Shown here: positions 53,689 through 62,855 of the stretch, in pieces
Layout of the letters: each line of letters begins with the position of its first letter
Numbering within the stretch: the stretch's first letter is position 1
Origin: JAUPKT01 sp964427855
GTDB taxonomy: Bacteria; Desulfobacterota; Desulfomonilia; Desulfomonilales; Desulfomonilaceae
Assembly: GCA_964427855.1 (NCBI GenBank)
Contig: CAYRVH010000006.1
Location: 16,924-80,923 of the forward strand
Length of the DNA: 64,000 nt
Direction of reading: 5' to 3'
Made by a program: the position numbers and the translations under genes
Notes under the pieces: generated by a model
The model's input: only the letters and a program-made list of their open reading frames with translations
Databases searched by the model: none
Told to the model about the DNA's origin: nothing

Positions 53689-54945
53689 TTGGTAGTTCAT
53701 GGCATTCGCGTAGCGTCCAAAGCGGCGTACGGCTCAAAACATAAGAGTGTTGGCGTGCATACTGTAACGTCTCACCGTAGAAAATTGTGCATCGTTACCC
53801 CGGAGTTCCCGCCTGAACAGTGGGGCGGCCTTGCGCGCACCGCGCGACGAGTGGCCTATCATGCCAGCCGCGCTGGATTGGATGTTCACGTTGCCCGCTG
53901 CACTGTGGAGGATGTCCCTTTTATCCCCCTGGATGAAAACAGCCATATTGAGCGAGAAGACGGCATAACGATCCATTCGATACGTTTGGCAAGAGAGACA
54001 GGGCTGTCTCGCGTGAGAAACCTATGGGAGTGCCCCCATAATACCACTCTTCAGATGATGTATCAGTCGCTCGAGATCCTGCATGAACGAGAGGAGTTCG
54101 CCTTGTTTCACTCCTTTTTCCTGTACCCGGTTGGGTATGTCAGTGGACTGATCAGCAGACGATTCAACCTCCCACACGTGGCTACAATAGTAGGCAATGA
54201 TGTGAATAGGTATTTTTTTAGCCCGGAAAAGGTCGCGTTGTGCAAGAGCGCCTTGGAAAATAGCGATATCGTGGTGGGTTTGAGTCGGGACCTCATCGCC
54301 TTGGCGAACGCTCTTTCTCCCGTGTCGGGCAGAGCGAGGACTATCTACAATTCAGTGGAAGTGCCTGATAAGCGTTGGCAGAGAAATTGCTCACCTCATC
54401 AGTTTGTTCTCGGTTTCGCGGGGATATTCAAGTATGCGAAAGGACTGCCATATCTTCTCAAAGCCTTGGCGTTGGCGAGGGAGCTCGCAGACATTCGCCT
54501 TGAACTTGCGGGCGAAATGAGGGATTCTGAAAAAGAGAGTTTCAATATTATGCTGGAGGCCACAGGGACGCGCGACGCAATAAAACATATTGGCGTACTG
54601 GCGCACAATTCGCTCTTTGATTGGTTGATGACGCTCGATGCCTTCGTGTTGCCGTCAGTCACCGAAGGGTGCCCTAATGTCTTGATGGAGGCGATGGCAG
54701 CAGGTCTCCCCGTGATAGCCACGCGTACAGGGGCGGTACAGGATCTCATTGAAGATGGTATATCCGGTATTGTTTTGCCCAAGGCCGATTCCTTGGCTCT
54801 TAGCAGGGCCATACTTGCCATCAACCAAGACCCTGCTGCAGCAGGCGAGATGGGCAAGAACGCGCGCCGTAGAATGGCGCTCTTCTCACCTGATGTCGAG
54901 TTTTCCAGTTGGTCGCAGGTTTATCAGGAGTTGTTAGGCTCGTAA
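53689..54945 (+). CDS. GT4-family glycosyltransferase
   Basis: A 418-residue GT4 enzyme. KLCIVTPEFPPEQWGGLARTARRVA starts the acceptor domain in part; about 30 residues precede it, so a later start (for example GTG 53755) is possible. The donor domain has FAGIFKYAKGLPYLLKAL and PSVTEGCPNVLMEAMAAGLPVIAT, the conserved Glu region. It lies 2 bp before a methyltransferase gene, suggesting that the two act on the same glycan or glycolipid. Donor unknown. Confidence 0.87.
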   Translation: MVVHGIRVASKAAYGSKHKSVGVHTVTSHRRKLCIVTPEFPPEQWGGLARTARRVAYHASRAGLDVHVARCTVEDVPFIPLDENSHIEREDGITIHSIRLARETGLSRVRNLWECPHNTTLQMMYQSLEILHEREEFALFHSFFLYPVGYVSGLISRRFNLPHVATIVGNDVNRYFFSPEKVALCKSALENSDIVVGLSRDLIALANALSPVSGRARTIYNSVEVPDKRWQRNCSPHQFVLGFAGIFKYAKGLPYLLKALALARELADIRLELAGEMRDSEKESFNIMLEATGTRDAIKHIGVLAHNSLFDWLMTLDAFVLPSVTEGCPNVLMEAMAAGLPVIATRTGAVQDLIEDGISGIVLPKADSLALSRAILAINQDPAAAGEMGKNARRRMALFSPDVEFSSWSQVYQELLGS

Positions 54946-54947
54946 CA

Positions 54948-55820
54948 ATGGCGACTCAATCCACATCCTATTCAGACGATCATTGGCTGCTGGATCATGA
55001 TCCGGAACGTGTGTTGCACGCCTATTTAGAGCAGCAATCAAAGGCGTACAGTCGGGTCAAAAACGATTTCATAAAGGAATTACTGGGAAATCTCGCAGGA
55101 AAACGATTTCTGGACTATGGCTGCGGGGCCGGCTTCTTTTCCGTGTACGCGGCGCAAAATGGCGCACGGTTGGTGCTTGGGATAGACGCCCTGGAAACAG
55201 CCCTCGGCGCTGCGGCCTTTTACGCACGCCAACAGGGAGTACACAAGGTCTGTCAGTTCCTGCGCAGTTCGAGTTTTCCCACGCGTCTAGGACTACACCG
55301 ATTTGACGTCATTCTCATGAAAGACGTGGTGGAGCATGTGGCCGACGATCAGGCGCTGTTGGAGGCAGCGCGAGAGGCTTTGGTTCCGGGCGGCATTCTG
55401 GTCATAAGCACGCAAAATAGGATATCCCTCAATTACCTCTTTCAAGGAACATACAACCGACACGTTTTGGGGGATAAGAATTGGTACGGCTGGGATGAAA
55501 CACACCTCCGCTTCTACTCCCCTATAAGTCTTACGAGGCAATTGAAAAAAGCTGGATTTACCGCGATCGCCTGGCGGTCGGCGTATCTGGTTCCATACAA
55601 GCTTCCTGCGTTGCCGGGCTCACAAAAAAAATTTTTGAGGATAGACGCCCTCAGTCGTGTTGACAGAGTTTTGGGCGGCATCTTCCCTTATAACAGGCTC
55701 GGATGGAATGTCGTGGTGAAAGCCATGGCGTCGCCTATGGTGATTCAGGATGCTGCTCAGCCGATTGCCGCGATAGACGACCCTTCTGTGTCCCCAGCGA
55801 TGTTCCTCAATGCCCCGTGA
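54948..55820 (+). CDS. Class I SAM-dependent methyltransferase (UbiG-like)
   Basis: A 290-residue methyltransferase starting at ATG 54948, just after the glycosyltransferase stop; the in-frame ATG at 54909 lies inside that gene. FLDYGCGAGFFSVYAAQNG is motif I, DVILMKDVVEHVADD motif II and ALVPGGILVISTQN motif III. The family methylates small molecules, lipids or sugars. Gene pairing points to a glycan or glycolipid target. A hydrophobic stretch around residues 200-220 could contact the membrane. Confidence 0.9.
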   Translation: MATQSTSYSDDHWLLDHDPERVLHAYLEQQSKAYSRVKNDFIKELLGNLAGKRFLDYGCGAGFFSVYAAQNGARLVLGIDALETALGAAAFYARQQGVHKVCQFLRSSSFPTRLGLHRFDVILMKDVVEHVADDQALLEAAREALVPGGILVISTQNRISLNYLFQGTYNRHVLGDKNWYGWDETHLRFYSPISLTRQLKKAGFTAIAWRSAYLVPYKLPALPGSQKKFLRIDALSRVDRVLGGIFPYNRLGWNVVVKAMASPMVIQDAAQPIAAIDDPSVSPAMFLNAP

Positions 55821-56441
55821 TCATCCGTCAAAACGCATTCCTTTCCCATTGCGGTATTCCGGACTGAAAAGTGCAATGCGGCCTGAAGATTCAATAAGAT
55901 AAAAGACATCATGGGGGAAAACCACATTCATCGCTGCGCCTGGGGTGAGGTTTAAGAGCATCTTAAGGATAACTTTGTTGATGCCTGCATGCCCCACGAT
56001 CAATACCGCTTCTCCTCGGTAGGAATGCATTTTTGCCAGGAAATGCCCCACGCGCTCTTCTGCATCTGCATAGGACTCTCCTCCCGGCGGTTTGTCGCTC
56101 CAACTGGATCGGAAGGGTCGGCCATGCACGGCCACTTGGGTTCGCAATTCACCTTGCCAGGCGCCGGCTGAAAGCTCAGCCACCAGGGGATCGAAATGCA
56201 CGGGCGCCGATAGCGTTTCAGAATACATGCATCCGGTCAATGCAGCTCTCCCGAGAGGACTTGCGACAATGCGGTTGACCCCCTGGCGTGCGAGCATATC
56301 TGCGAGGATGCGAATCCGGGCAAGACCTTTCGAGGTCATTGGCGAATCCCATTGACCCATTATCCGACCGGACAGATTCCACTCCGTTTCTCCATGACGA
56401 CAGAGTAGCAGCCTCCCAAAAGTCTCGTTTCTTGTGGTCAT
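55821..56441 (-). CDS. Histidine phosphatase family protein
   Basis: A 206-residue phosphoglycerate-mutase-like phosphatase. LLLCRHGETEWN has the catalytic His; VASPLGRAALTG and VLIVGHAGINK supply the other phosphate-pocket residues. CobC-, GpmB- and SixA-like activities cannot be told apart. The stop is adjacent to the convergent methyltransferase end, and the start overlaps a small upstream frame by 4 bp. Confidence 0.9.
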   Translation of the reverse strand: MTTRNETFGRLLLCRHGETEWNLSGRIMGQWDSPMTSKGLARIRILADMLARQGVNRIVASPLGRAALTGCMYSETLSAPVHFDPLVAELSAGAWQGELRTQVAVHGRPFRSSWSDKPPGGESYADAEERVGHFLAKMHSYRGEAVLIVGHAGINKVILKMLLNLTPGAAMNVVFPHDVFYLIESSGRIALFSPEYRNGKGMRFDG

Positions 56442-56638
56442 CCCTTTTCGTTTTTGTCGGAACTTATTCCGAGGAATCTTTCGGCGCGATAACGCATCAC
56501 ATAAGTTCTTATGATCACGAGGAGAGGAAAGATCGCATTGATCAAGCAGAGCCGTAGCGGCGAATTCGAGATTTCATCAAGAACTGCTCTATGCCTAGCG
56601 AGGCAAGAAGGTGACATCACCGAGTACATCTGATCCAC
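56438..56638 (-). CDS. Possible small membrane protein, 66 aa
   Basis: A 66-residue frame lies between the AsmA-like gene and the phosphatase gene, starting 1 bp after the former's stop and overlapping the latter by 4 bp. A hydrophobic stretch (LCLINAIFPLLVIIRTYV) could cross the membrane. The tight spacing supports translation in an operon, but no family or ribosome site was recognised. Confidence 0.4.
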   Translation of the reverse strand: MDQMYSVMSPSCLARHRAVLDEISNSPLRLCLINAIFPLLVIIRTYVMRYRAERFLGISSDKNEKG

Positions 56639-56639
56639 A

Positions 56640-59600
56640 TTATTCAGGCCGAAGGTTTTCGAATGGTTCTAATCTGACATCCGGGGACGAATAGAGACCG
56701 CGAATGCGAAAGGTGGTGGTGAGCAATTTGCCATCCCTTGTCAGCAAATTTCCGAACAGGCCTGAAAATATGGCGTCAAACCCGACGAGTGGAGAGACAT
56801 CCATACGGAAATCAATGCGCTCCTGACCGGCAAAATACATGCCAGAAGCATCTACTCTTGCCGCGTCTGACAGCATTCTCAAATCCGAGACTTTCCATTT
56901 ATCGTCAAATACTTCCATGCTCCAACTCAGTTGGTGGAATGGGAGCCCTTGTCCTATGACGTCAGGAAGTCTGCCTCGCAAAAAAGAGCCCAGATTCACA
57001 AGGGAAAACAGTTTGGAGAGGATATCGAATCGATTGATCACGCCGTCTTTCATTCGAACTTCGATTTTTCCTGTCTTGTACATCCCTCGCTTGTCAGAAC
57101 TGGGGCCAAGTTTCCAATCGAGCTGACCTTCAAGGATCACGTTGCCGCTTACCTTCAGCCATCCAGGGTCTGCCCGCATGGTTTTCTCCATCCGAAGGCC
57201 ATCCCCTTGAAACTCCACTGAGAATGGTTTTGTTGTGTTCATTCGGATATCGAACAAGCCCGTCCCCCGAAGTATCCCATCTGCGAACTGTGATTGCCAA
57301 GAATTGACGCGGATGAAGCCGCCGCTGCCTTCTAAGTTTGCGCGAAAATCCTCAAACAAGCGATCCCCTATCTTGCCTTTGGTGATTTTGGTGAACGCGG
57401 TGCCTCTACTCCTTGCCAAAAATCTAATAACCGGATTTGATTGTATGTATTGCCCCCACGTCATTTTATGGACGTACCCAGGAGGCGCGGTAAAGTCTGC
57501 AGTCTCGAAATACGGCGACTCCAGGATCACTTCAACCCGCGGAGTCTCAAACTCCGTCACGGATAAGCTACCCGAAAGCAATGAGTTGCCAACCCTTGCC
57601 CGTTCCATGACAAACTGATGCGAATTTGGGCGGTGCTTGATCGAGCCTTGCAATCCTTCAACTCGCTTGTGCATACCAGGCAGTTTAAGAGTAACGTGGC
57701 CCAGAACGGCGTTGGCTTCTACCAGCAGGTGAGAGAGAAACTGCTGGGAAGTGAGGGCCAGATCCCCCTCGATTCGTCCTCCCCCTTGGAGTTCCAAATT
57801 CGGGTTCAAAAGAGGAATAAGGGCTTCGGACGGTATCCCCTTTGGGGGCAAATGAATGGCAAGGATGGTTCTCCCGTCCGGACGCAGAGTTCCACGACCG
57901 GAAATCCTCATCTTGTCCACTGCAATGGAAAGATCATCCACCTTGATGCCAGCAGCGTCTCTGGTTCCTACGGCTTCGACCCTTAAAGCCGTTCCCGCTT
58001 TCTTCTCGATTATTTGTCCCACGGAAAGCGCGGCAGCTCTTAAGTCAAGGCAGGCCTGATAATTTATTTCAGTTGGGGACCCTTTGATCAGCGCCTTACA
58101 AAAAATCCCCCCAGAGAGGTTGCATGCCTTGGGAAAGCCCTCGACACGCTTAAGGTCGCTGCCTTGAATATTGATTTCCAATGAGCCGTCAACAGCCTGG
58201 TCCGTGTAATTACCTCGCACGACAAAAGGACTAGCCCCTATGGTTCCTTTGATTTCTGGAATAGTAATTCCGGCGCTCCTGAATCGGACCTTGCCCATCA
58301 CCTTTTTCAATGGTAGTGGCAACCATGCTACTTTACATTCAAAATTATCAAGCACGATGACGCCCTTTGCCTCTGGCTTCGCCAGCGGCCCTTTAAGGCT
58401 CAAGGTGACCGACACACCCCCAGAAAGTTCTGATAGATGATCCAGGTACTTGGCTGCGCGTTCTATTCCGGTCATATTTTGTACAAGCGGTTGGAAGTCT
58501 TGTGCCTCCGCCTTTACCGAAAGGAAGAGGTCTATGTTCGGCGAGGAGCGCACCTGAGAAATTCCTCCATTCAACACAATAGGTGAATTGCCAAGGGCGA
58601 AACTTATCCCCTTGAAATACACGTCATCCTCACCTAATTTGATTTCACCGGTCGCGTTGGTTATAGGCAGTCCGACTCCAGGGAGGAAGCCGGAGACTTT
58701 GTCGAGATTCCCGAGTAATTTAAGTCTGCCGAGCAGAGAAGATTTGAGATTCAATTCAGAATATGGTCCCGACCATGACAGACCTTGAATGACCGCGTGG
58801 CCTTGGAGACCGGCCCTTACAAGATGTTCCCTGTCCTCGTTTGACAATAGTTTTAGGGGCAACAACGGGAACAGACGATCCAATTCAATGTCAGCGCGCG
58901 GGATCTCAATCTGCAGTTGAGGATCGGATCCACTGAATTCCTTGATCGCAACGCTCAGGCTCATAGTGATTCCGGGCAGAGACAACTGCCGTCCGAGAAT
59001 CGTGAGGCTGTCTTTATCGCGGACAAGATGAATGTCCAGCTTCGCTTTATCAATGGTGACTTGGCTCGCCAAGACATTATGGCCAAGCGATACTGACTTT
59101 AGCCCTAGATTCGTTCTTGCGGTCCACGCGTCACGGGCGCCGCGAGCCTGGATGCTGAGGTCTGCGAATCCGTGAGCCAGCGAAAGGGGGAGGTGGAACG
59201 GTGATACGAGACGCTGGACTGCGTCAATAGGTATCTCTTTTCCCTGCATCTCCAGATTGAACGTGAAAGCATCTCCTCCGTACGAGGCGTTGGCGTACGA
59301 CCCGGCTATTCTAATAGGCGCGGCAAGGTCATCCTGTTTAAATACGCCTCGCGCCTCAAACGTTTGAATACCGGTAAATGTCAGGTGTTCGCCAAGGATC
59401 TGTACTTCTGAGATCACTGGAGAGGCCTTTTTCTCTTCTTGAGACGGATCGACTACAAAAATGCGACCACCGGTAGATTCCAGGCGAGCGATCATTGGAC
59501 GCAGCAAAGAAGCGGCCGCTGCGCCGGCGCTTGTATCTGTGCGCGCATGAGACGCCGACCGTTCGCCGAGAAACAAATCAGGGCGCTCAAATACAGCCTT

Positions 59601-59942
59601 CTCTATGTAAAATATTCCGATCAGTGCGTGGGACAGATCTATGGTCAGCTCTACAGTAGGTATTCTCACCCTCTTGGGAATGTTGCCAGCAGTATGCGCC
59701 GCCACATGATGGAGGATTAATTTCATCCTCAAGGGCGAAGGCCAGGAGAGCTCGGCAGAGGAAAAGGAGACGCTCATCATCGTCGCCGCTTCAAATCGCG
59801 ACAAGAGAACGTGAGCTGCCTGCGTACCAGTCAAGGCGATACGAACGCAACAAAAGACGCCTGCCGCGACGAAGATGAGCATCACCGTGACAAGGGCCGC
59901 CGCTTTTAATATGTTGACGCGTAGACGAATCATCCGGCCCAC
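56640..59942 (-). CDS. AsmA/TamB-like protein, 1100 aa
   Basis: A very large protein with one N-terminal membrane helix (AALVTVMLIFVAAGVFCC) and a long beta-rich periplasmic body of repeating strands, ending in an AsmA-like C-terminal domain. Members of this superfamily are bridge-like lipid-transfer or outer-membrane-biogenesis proteins. FEATMM... VSFSSAEL near the start matches the AsmA N-terminal pattern. The ATG at 59942 or that three codons later would both work. The protein is typical of Gram-negative envelopes. Downstream genes follow closely. Confidence 0.82.
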   Translation of the reverse strand: MGRMIRLRVNILKAAALVTVMLIFVAAGVFCCVRIALTGTQAAHVLLSRFEAATMMSVSFSSAELSWPSPLRMKLILHHVAAHTAGNIPKRVRIPTVELTIDLSHALIGIFYIEKAVFERPDLFLGERSASHARTDTSAGAAAASLLRPMIARLESTGGRIFVVDPSQEEKKASPVISEVQILGEHLTFTGIQTFEARGVFKQDDLAAPIRIAGSYANASYGGDAFTFNLEMQGKEIPIDAVQRLVSPFHLPLSLAHGFADLSIQARGARDAWTARTNLGLKSVSLGHNVLASQVTIDKAKLDIHLVRDKDSLTILGRQLSLPGITMSLSVAIKEFSGSDPQLQIEIPRADIELDRLFPLLPLKLLSNEDREHLVRAGLQGHAVIQGLSWSGPYSELNLKSSLLGRLKLLGNLDKVSGFLPGVGLPITNATGEIKLGEDDVYFKGISFALGNSPIVLNGGISQVRSSPNIDLFLSVKAEAQDFQPLVQNMTGIERAAKYLDHLSELSGGVSVTLSLKGPLAKPEAKGVIVLDNFECKVAWLPLPLKKVMGKVRFRSAGITIPEIKGTIGASPFVVRGNYTDQAVDGSLEINIQGSDLKRVEGFPKACNLSGGIFCKALIKGSPTEINYQACLDLRAAALSVGQIIEKKAGTALRVEAVGTRDAAGIKVDDLSIAVDKMRISGRGTLRPDGRTILAIHLPPKGIPSEALIPLLNPNLELQGGGRIEGDLALTSQQFLSHLLVEANAVLGHVTLKLPGMHKRVEGLQGSIKHRPNSHQFVMERARVGNSLLSGSLSVTEFETPRVEVILESPYFETADFTAPPGYVHKMTWGQYIQSNPVIRFLARSRGTAFTKITKGKIGDRLFEDFRANLEGSGGFIRVNSWQSQFADGILRGTGLFDIRMNTTKPFSVEFQGDGLRMEKTMRADPGWLKVSGNVILEGQLDWKLGPSSDKRGMYKTGKIEVRMKDGVINRFDILSKLFSLVNLGSFLRGRLPDVIGQGLPFHQLSWSMEVFDDKWKVSDLRMLSDAARVDASGMYFAGQERIDFRMDVSPLVGFDAIFSGLFGNLLTRDGKLLTTTFRIRGLYSSPDVRLEPFENLRPE

Positions 59943-60077
59943 AAGATCAGCTCTTCCACCAGGCGCTTCATGGGTCGGACAATACAGTCACTTGAGACCG
60001 ATGTCGAGCTCGCTGGTGTCGGCGGTTTGCAAAAGCCAAAAAGGCCGAATTTGTTAACAGGAGGGCGGCCTCAAGGA

Positions 60078-60095
60078 GCGAGATGCACATCTCGC
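60078..60095. repeat. Perfect 8-bp inverted repeat upstream of the AsmA-like gene
   Basis: GCGAGATG and CATCTCGC surround a CA, forming a hairpin or operator-like palindrome in the 232-bp gap between the AsmA-like gene and the SAP-like gene. Function is not known. Confidence 0.4.
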
Positions 60096-60174
60096 CTTTT
60101 CCCCGTGTAAATGAGCAAGGAAAAACCCTGAGGACGTCGAACGAAAGGCGCGGATCAATTGCAACGAACCTCTG

Positions 60175-60507
60175 CTAAACTCTCGTCTTCTTTTTCAGCC
60201 GTGACAGCTTCCGTCTCAATATGTTTAAACGCTTTCTCGACGCGCCGGCAGCCCGCTCTTCGTCGCGAATTTTGCGAAGGTTGGCAACCTTCATCTTGAT
60301 GTCTCGGACATTTTCTGTTTTCTTTCGCGCAGCAGGGGCTTCAATACCCTTTGCCTTTCGCAGCAAATTAATGATCTCTTCCTTGTTCATACCGTGAACG
60401 CCTTGGACATCCTCAAGCTTGAGAGCCTCTTCTCTGAGCTCTTTTATGGTCCAGCGTTCAAGCGGCTTTTCTTTCTTTTCTTCCAATTCTTTTTTTTTGC
60501 TTCCCAT
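60175..60507 (-). CDS. Basic SAP/Rho-N-like protein, 110 aa
   Basis: A 110-residue lysine-rich protein. RWTIKELREEALKLEDVQG and GMNKEEIINLLRKAKGI form the helix-loop-helix of a Rho N-terminal/SAP nucleic-acid-binding domain. The C-terminal half is a long basic helix (NVRDIKMKVANLRKIRDE, RLNILRRKLSRLKKKT), likely to bind DNA or RNA. A GAGGG ribosome site is upstream. It is separate from the larger genes on either side and may be a chromatin-like protein or a translation-associated factor. Confidence 0.75.
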   Translation of the reverse strand: MGSKKKELEEKKEKPLERWTIKELREEALKLEDVQGVHGMNKEEIINLLRKAKGIEAPAARKKTENVRDIKMKVANLRKIRDEERAAGASRKRLNILRRKLSRLKKKTRV

Positions 60508-60554
60508 ACTTTTCCCTCTACCACAGCCCAGACTCGCCGTCTGATGCTCACGAG

Positions 60555-61733
60555 CTATTTTTCATAAAAGGCGAAAAAGTCCTTGCTGTAACCTTGGTCA
60601 TATCGTTTCATCGTGTATTGGAGCTGTTCCGGCGACAACCGGTCTCTTCTCACAATCTTGTTATCCTTTCCCCGAATGTAGAAGTTGCACACCACATTGT
60701 GGATATTGGCGTCGCCATGAATCGCTCTCTTGCAGCCAGCCAGGACAAGTGCTCGCGCCAAATCCCTTGTACTAATGTGATGACCCATGGCAAACACCAA
60801 ATTCCCGTCGTCTCGAATGCCAAATGCAGTCCTATTAGCTAAATACCAGACGTTGTTTCCCATGGTGCTGCGACCTTGGTTGTCAATGAGAAAGCCCCCC
60901 AGCCCGATCTCAGCCTCTTGAATTTTGCCGTTTTTGAGGACGCTTTCCACTACCTTGCCGTCCTTGACGATGAGATGACGCAGTTGACGCGCATCCTTCA
61001 CGAGGGACAAGGGGATTTCATCCGTCCATTCCAGTATATCCACCGAATCATCTTTATAAATCACCAAGGTAGCCATGCCGGGGACCATTGGATATACCAC
61101 TTGCCCCCGAAAGATTGCTCCCGCGCCCCTCGCATGCTGCTGCATCCACATGGCATTGGTTATGGCTACGATCTTACTCAAATCTTCTCGCTCTGGGGAA
61201 TAAGATATCTGATAAATCCCGGGCTCGGTTTGTCCGATGAACAGGCGCGTCTGCAATCTCGACATGTCGAAAAGAGCCAGGTAGGCGATTGCATTGGGAA
61301 ACTCGAGACTTGGACGATACACGGTTTTGTAAACGAGAGGATGATTCTCTGCGTCCACTGGCAAATCGTCAGCCGTCCACTTGCCCTCGCCATCCAATTT
61401 AGGCGACAAATACAGAGGAGGTATGTTGGGCGGTGGAGGAAATATTTCTTCAAGCGCAGGCGGCGCGTCAAATTCCTGAGCCAGAGGCTGTTCCGCTCTC
61501 TGCTGCTCGGCGTCGGCGCCTTCAGTATGCGGTATCCGTGTGACGAGTTCATCGAGCCAGGGCAGGACCACGGAGTCCAAATCCATTTCGCGCTGCGCCT
61601 GTTCATCAGCCTGTTGAGTCCCCAAACTAGCCAGTTTGGTCTTGCCCTGCTCACCGTACGCGGACCAATCGAACGCCGTGAAGCTTCCACAACATATCAG
61701 AAGGATTATCAATAGCTGTATTCTCTTACACAT
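60555..61733 (-). CDS. Secreted NAGPA-type phosphodiester glycosidase-like protein
   Basis: A 392-residue secreted protein. A signal peptide (LLIILLICCGSFTAF) is followed by an acidic Gln-rich linker. The C-terminal half resembles the NAGPA/exopolysaccharide phosphodiester-glycosidase domain (PF09992): NRTAFGIRDDGNLVFAMG, and RALVLAGCKRAIHGDANIHN in place of the usual LDGGGSS loop. That loop difference leaves enzyme activity unsure. It could trim surface glycans. Confidence 0.7.
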   Translation of the reverse strand: MCKRIQLLIILLICCGSFTAFDWSAYGEQGKTKLASLGTQQADEQAQREMDLDSVVLPWLDELVTRIPHTEGADAEQQRAEQPLAQEFDAPPALEEIFPPPPNIPPLYLSPKLDGEGKWTADDLPVDAENHPLVYKTVYRPSLEFPNAIAYLALFDMSRLQTRLFIGQTEPGIYQISYSPEREDLSKIVAITNAMWMQQHARGAGAIFRGQVVYPMVPGMATLVIYKDDSVDILEWTDEIPLSLVKDARQLRHLIVKDGKVVESVLKNGKIQEAEIGLGGFLIDNQGRSTMGNNVWYLANRTAFGIRDDGNLVFAMGHHISTRDLARALVLAGCKRAIHGDANIHNVVCNFYIRGKDNKIVRRDRLSPEQLQYTMKRYDQGYSKDFFAFYEK

Positions 61734-62131
61734 CCTTCACCGTTTCATTTTGGTTTTTCCGCAGAGGCGTCACCGATTTTAAGCAACGTCTCCGTCATGT
61801 TTGCCCGACCTCACTGGTGAATTCAACCGCTCAAATTCAAACAAGGATCCAAAAAGACTTGCTAGTTCAATTACTTATATTACGAGAGCGATATTATACC
61901 AGAGCTGCACTCTCAAGACAAGAAACGGGGCTACCTGTTGGCCAAACATTGAAAGGTGGAACAGACTCCAAGCCACAATTCCCACCGGCTGCCTCAGACA
62001 CAGCAGAGCCGAGATGGATGCGTGTGGTTCCTCCCCCACGCGCGAACGTCCTCATACAATAACTCATGAAGCGACACAAGCGTTATTGCGCACCGTAAAT
62101 GAATACGCCGTCCTTCCTCAGCAACGACCGC
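61734..62131. other. Intergenic region without recognisable gene
   Basis: About 400 bp between the secreted glycosidase-like gene and the HD-domain gene end. A plus-strand frame (61801-62199) crosses into the opposite gene and has no motif. I see nothing else. Confidence 0.45.
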
Positions 62132-62719
62132 TCATGGAGCGCCTGAAAAGATTGGCTGCAAAGGTTTCAAAACAAGCCTCGCCACGTCCATGGACATAAA
62201 GTCGAGGACGTCGAAGATCCGTCTCTCCAGAAAGAGCGTCTCTTCTTTCATCACATTGAGCCTTTTTCTCGCTTCCGGCGTCTTGCCGTACGTCTTTTCC
62301 AAATAGACAAATCTGTCATCTAACGTGACAATCTCATCGTGGACCACGCGTTTATCCGCGTAAAACAAGACGTGTTCTTCGGCAAGCGGCCTGTCTTTTT
62401 CTCCTCTCAGTACCACGTGTTGCACCACGATGCGCGCTATCTGTGGAAGTCCCTCTTTGTCAAGAATTTCCTGGCCTCGCAGGTCGTGATATCCCCTGCC
62501 TTCGAGAATACAAAGGTATTTTCCTATATCGTGAAGAAGGCAAGACGCCCTCACAAGATCGATGTCCACAGGATAGTTGTTGCGCGACAATCCCTCAGCA
62601 AGTACCTTCCCCACCTCCCACACCATTTCTGAATGGAGAATGATATGAAGAGGCGTGCTGTATTTCTGAAGCAGGCGTATGCATTCCTCATGATTGGGGA
62701 TCGCCATCGTATCGCTCAT
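62132..62719 (-). CDS. HD-domain phosphohydrolase-like protein
   Basis: A 195-residue HD-superfamily protein. The metal-binding His and His-Asp are in PLHIILHSEMVW and ASCLLHDIGKYL, with further His in VVQHVVLRGE and an Asp in YADKRVVHDEIV. The family hydrolyses nucleotides or phosphodiesters. A 12-kDa HD core fills most of the length, like the HDIG-type nucleotidases. The substrate is unknown. It is followed on the same strand by a long gap. Confidence 0.87.
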   Translation of the reverse strand: MSDTMAIPNHEECIRLLQKYSTPLHIILHSEMVWEVGKVLAEGLSRNNYPVDIDLVRASCLLHDIGKYLCILEGRGYHDLRGQEILDKEGLPQIARIVVQHVVLRGEKDRPLAEEHVLFYADKRVVHDEIVTLDDRFVYLEKTYGKTPEARKRLNVMKEETLFLERRIFDVLDFMSMDVARLVLKPLQPIFSGAP

Positions 62720-62757
62720 GTCCTTGACCGCTCACAGGCTTGATAAGAAGCAAAAAA

Positions 62758-62811
62758 AGCCCCTGTGCAAGAATCTTATCAGGAAGCGATCGTGAAGAAA
62801 ACACAGGGGCT
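62758..62811 (-). terminator. Intrinsic terminator after the third outer-membrane protein gene
   Basis: AGCCCCTGTG and CACAGGGGCT form a perfect 10-bp stem with a 34-nt loop, followed on the minus strand by a run of seven T. It lies about 45 bp beyond the stop codon of the 62856-63782 gene. Confidence 0.75.
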
Positions 62812-62855
62812 GAAAATAGTAAAATTTTATTGCCACACGTCGATAACCACGTGTT

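Noticed and set aside
61801..62199. Plus-strand frame of 132 codons
   Set aside because: Overlaps the HD-domain gene antisense and has no motif or ribosome site.
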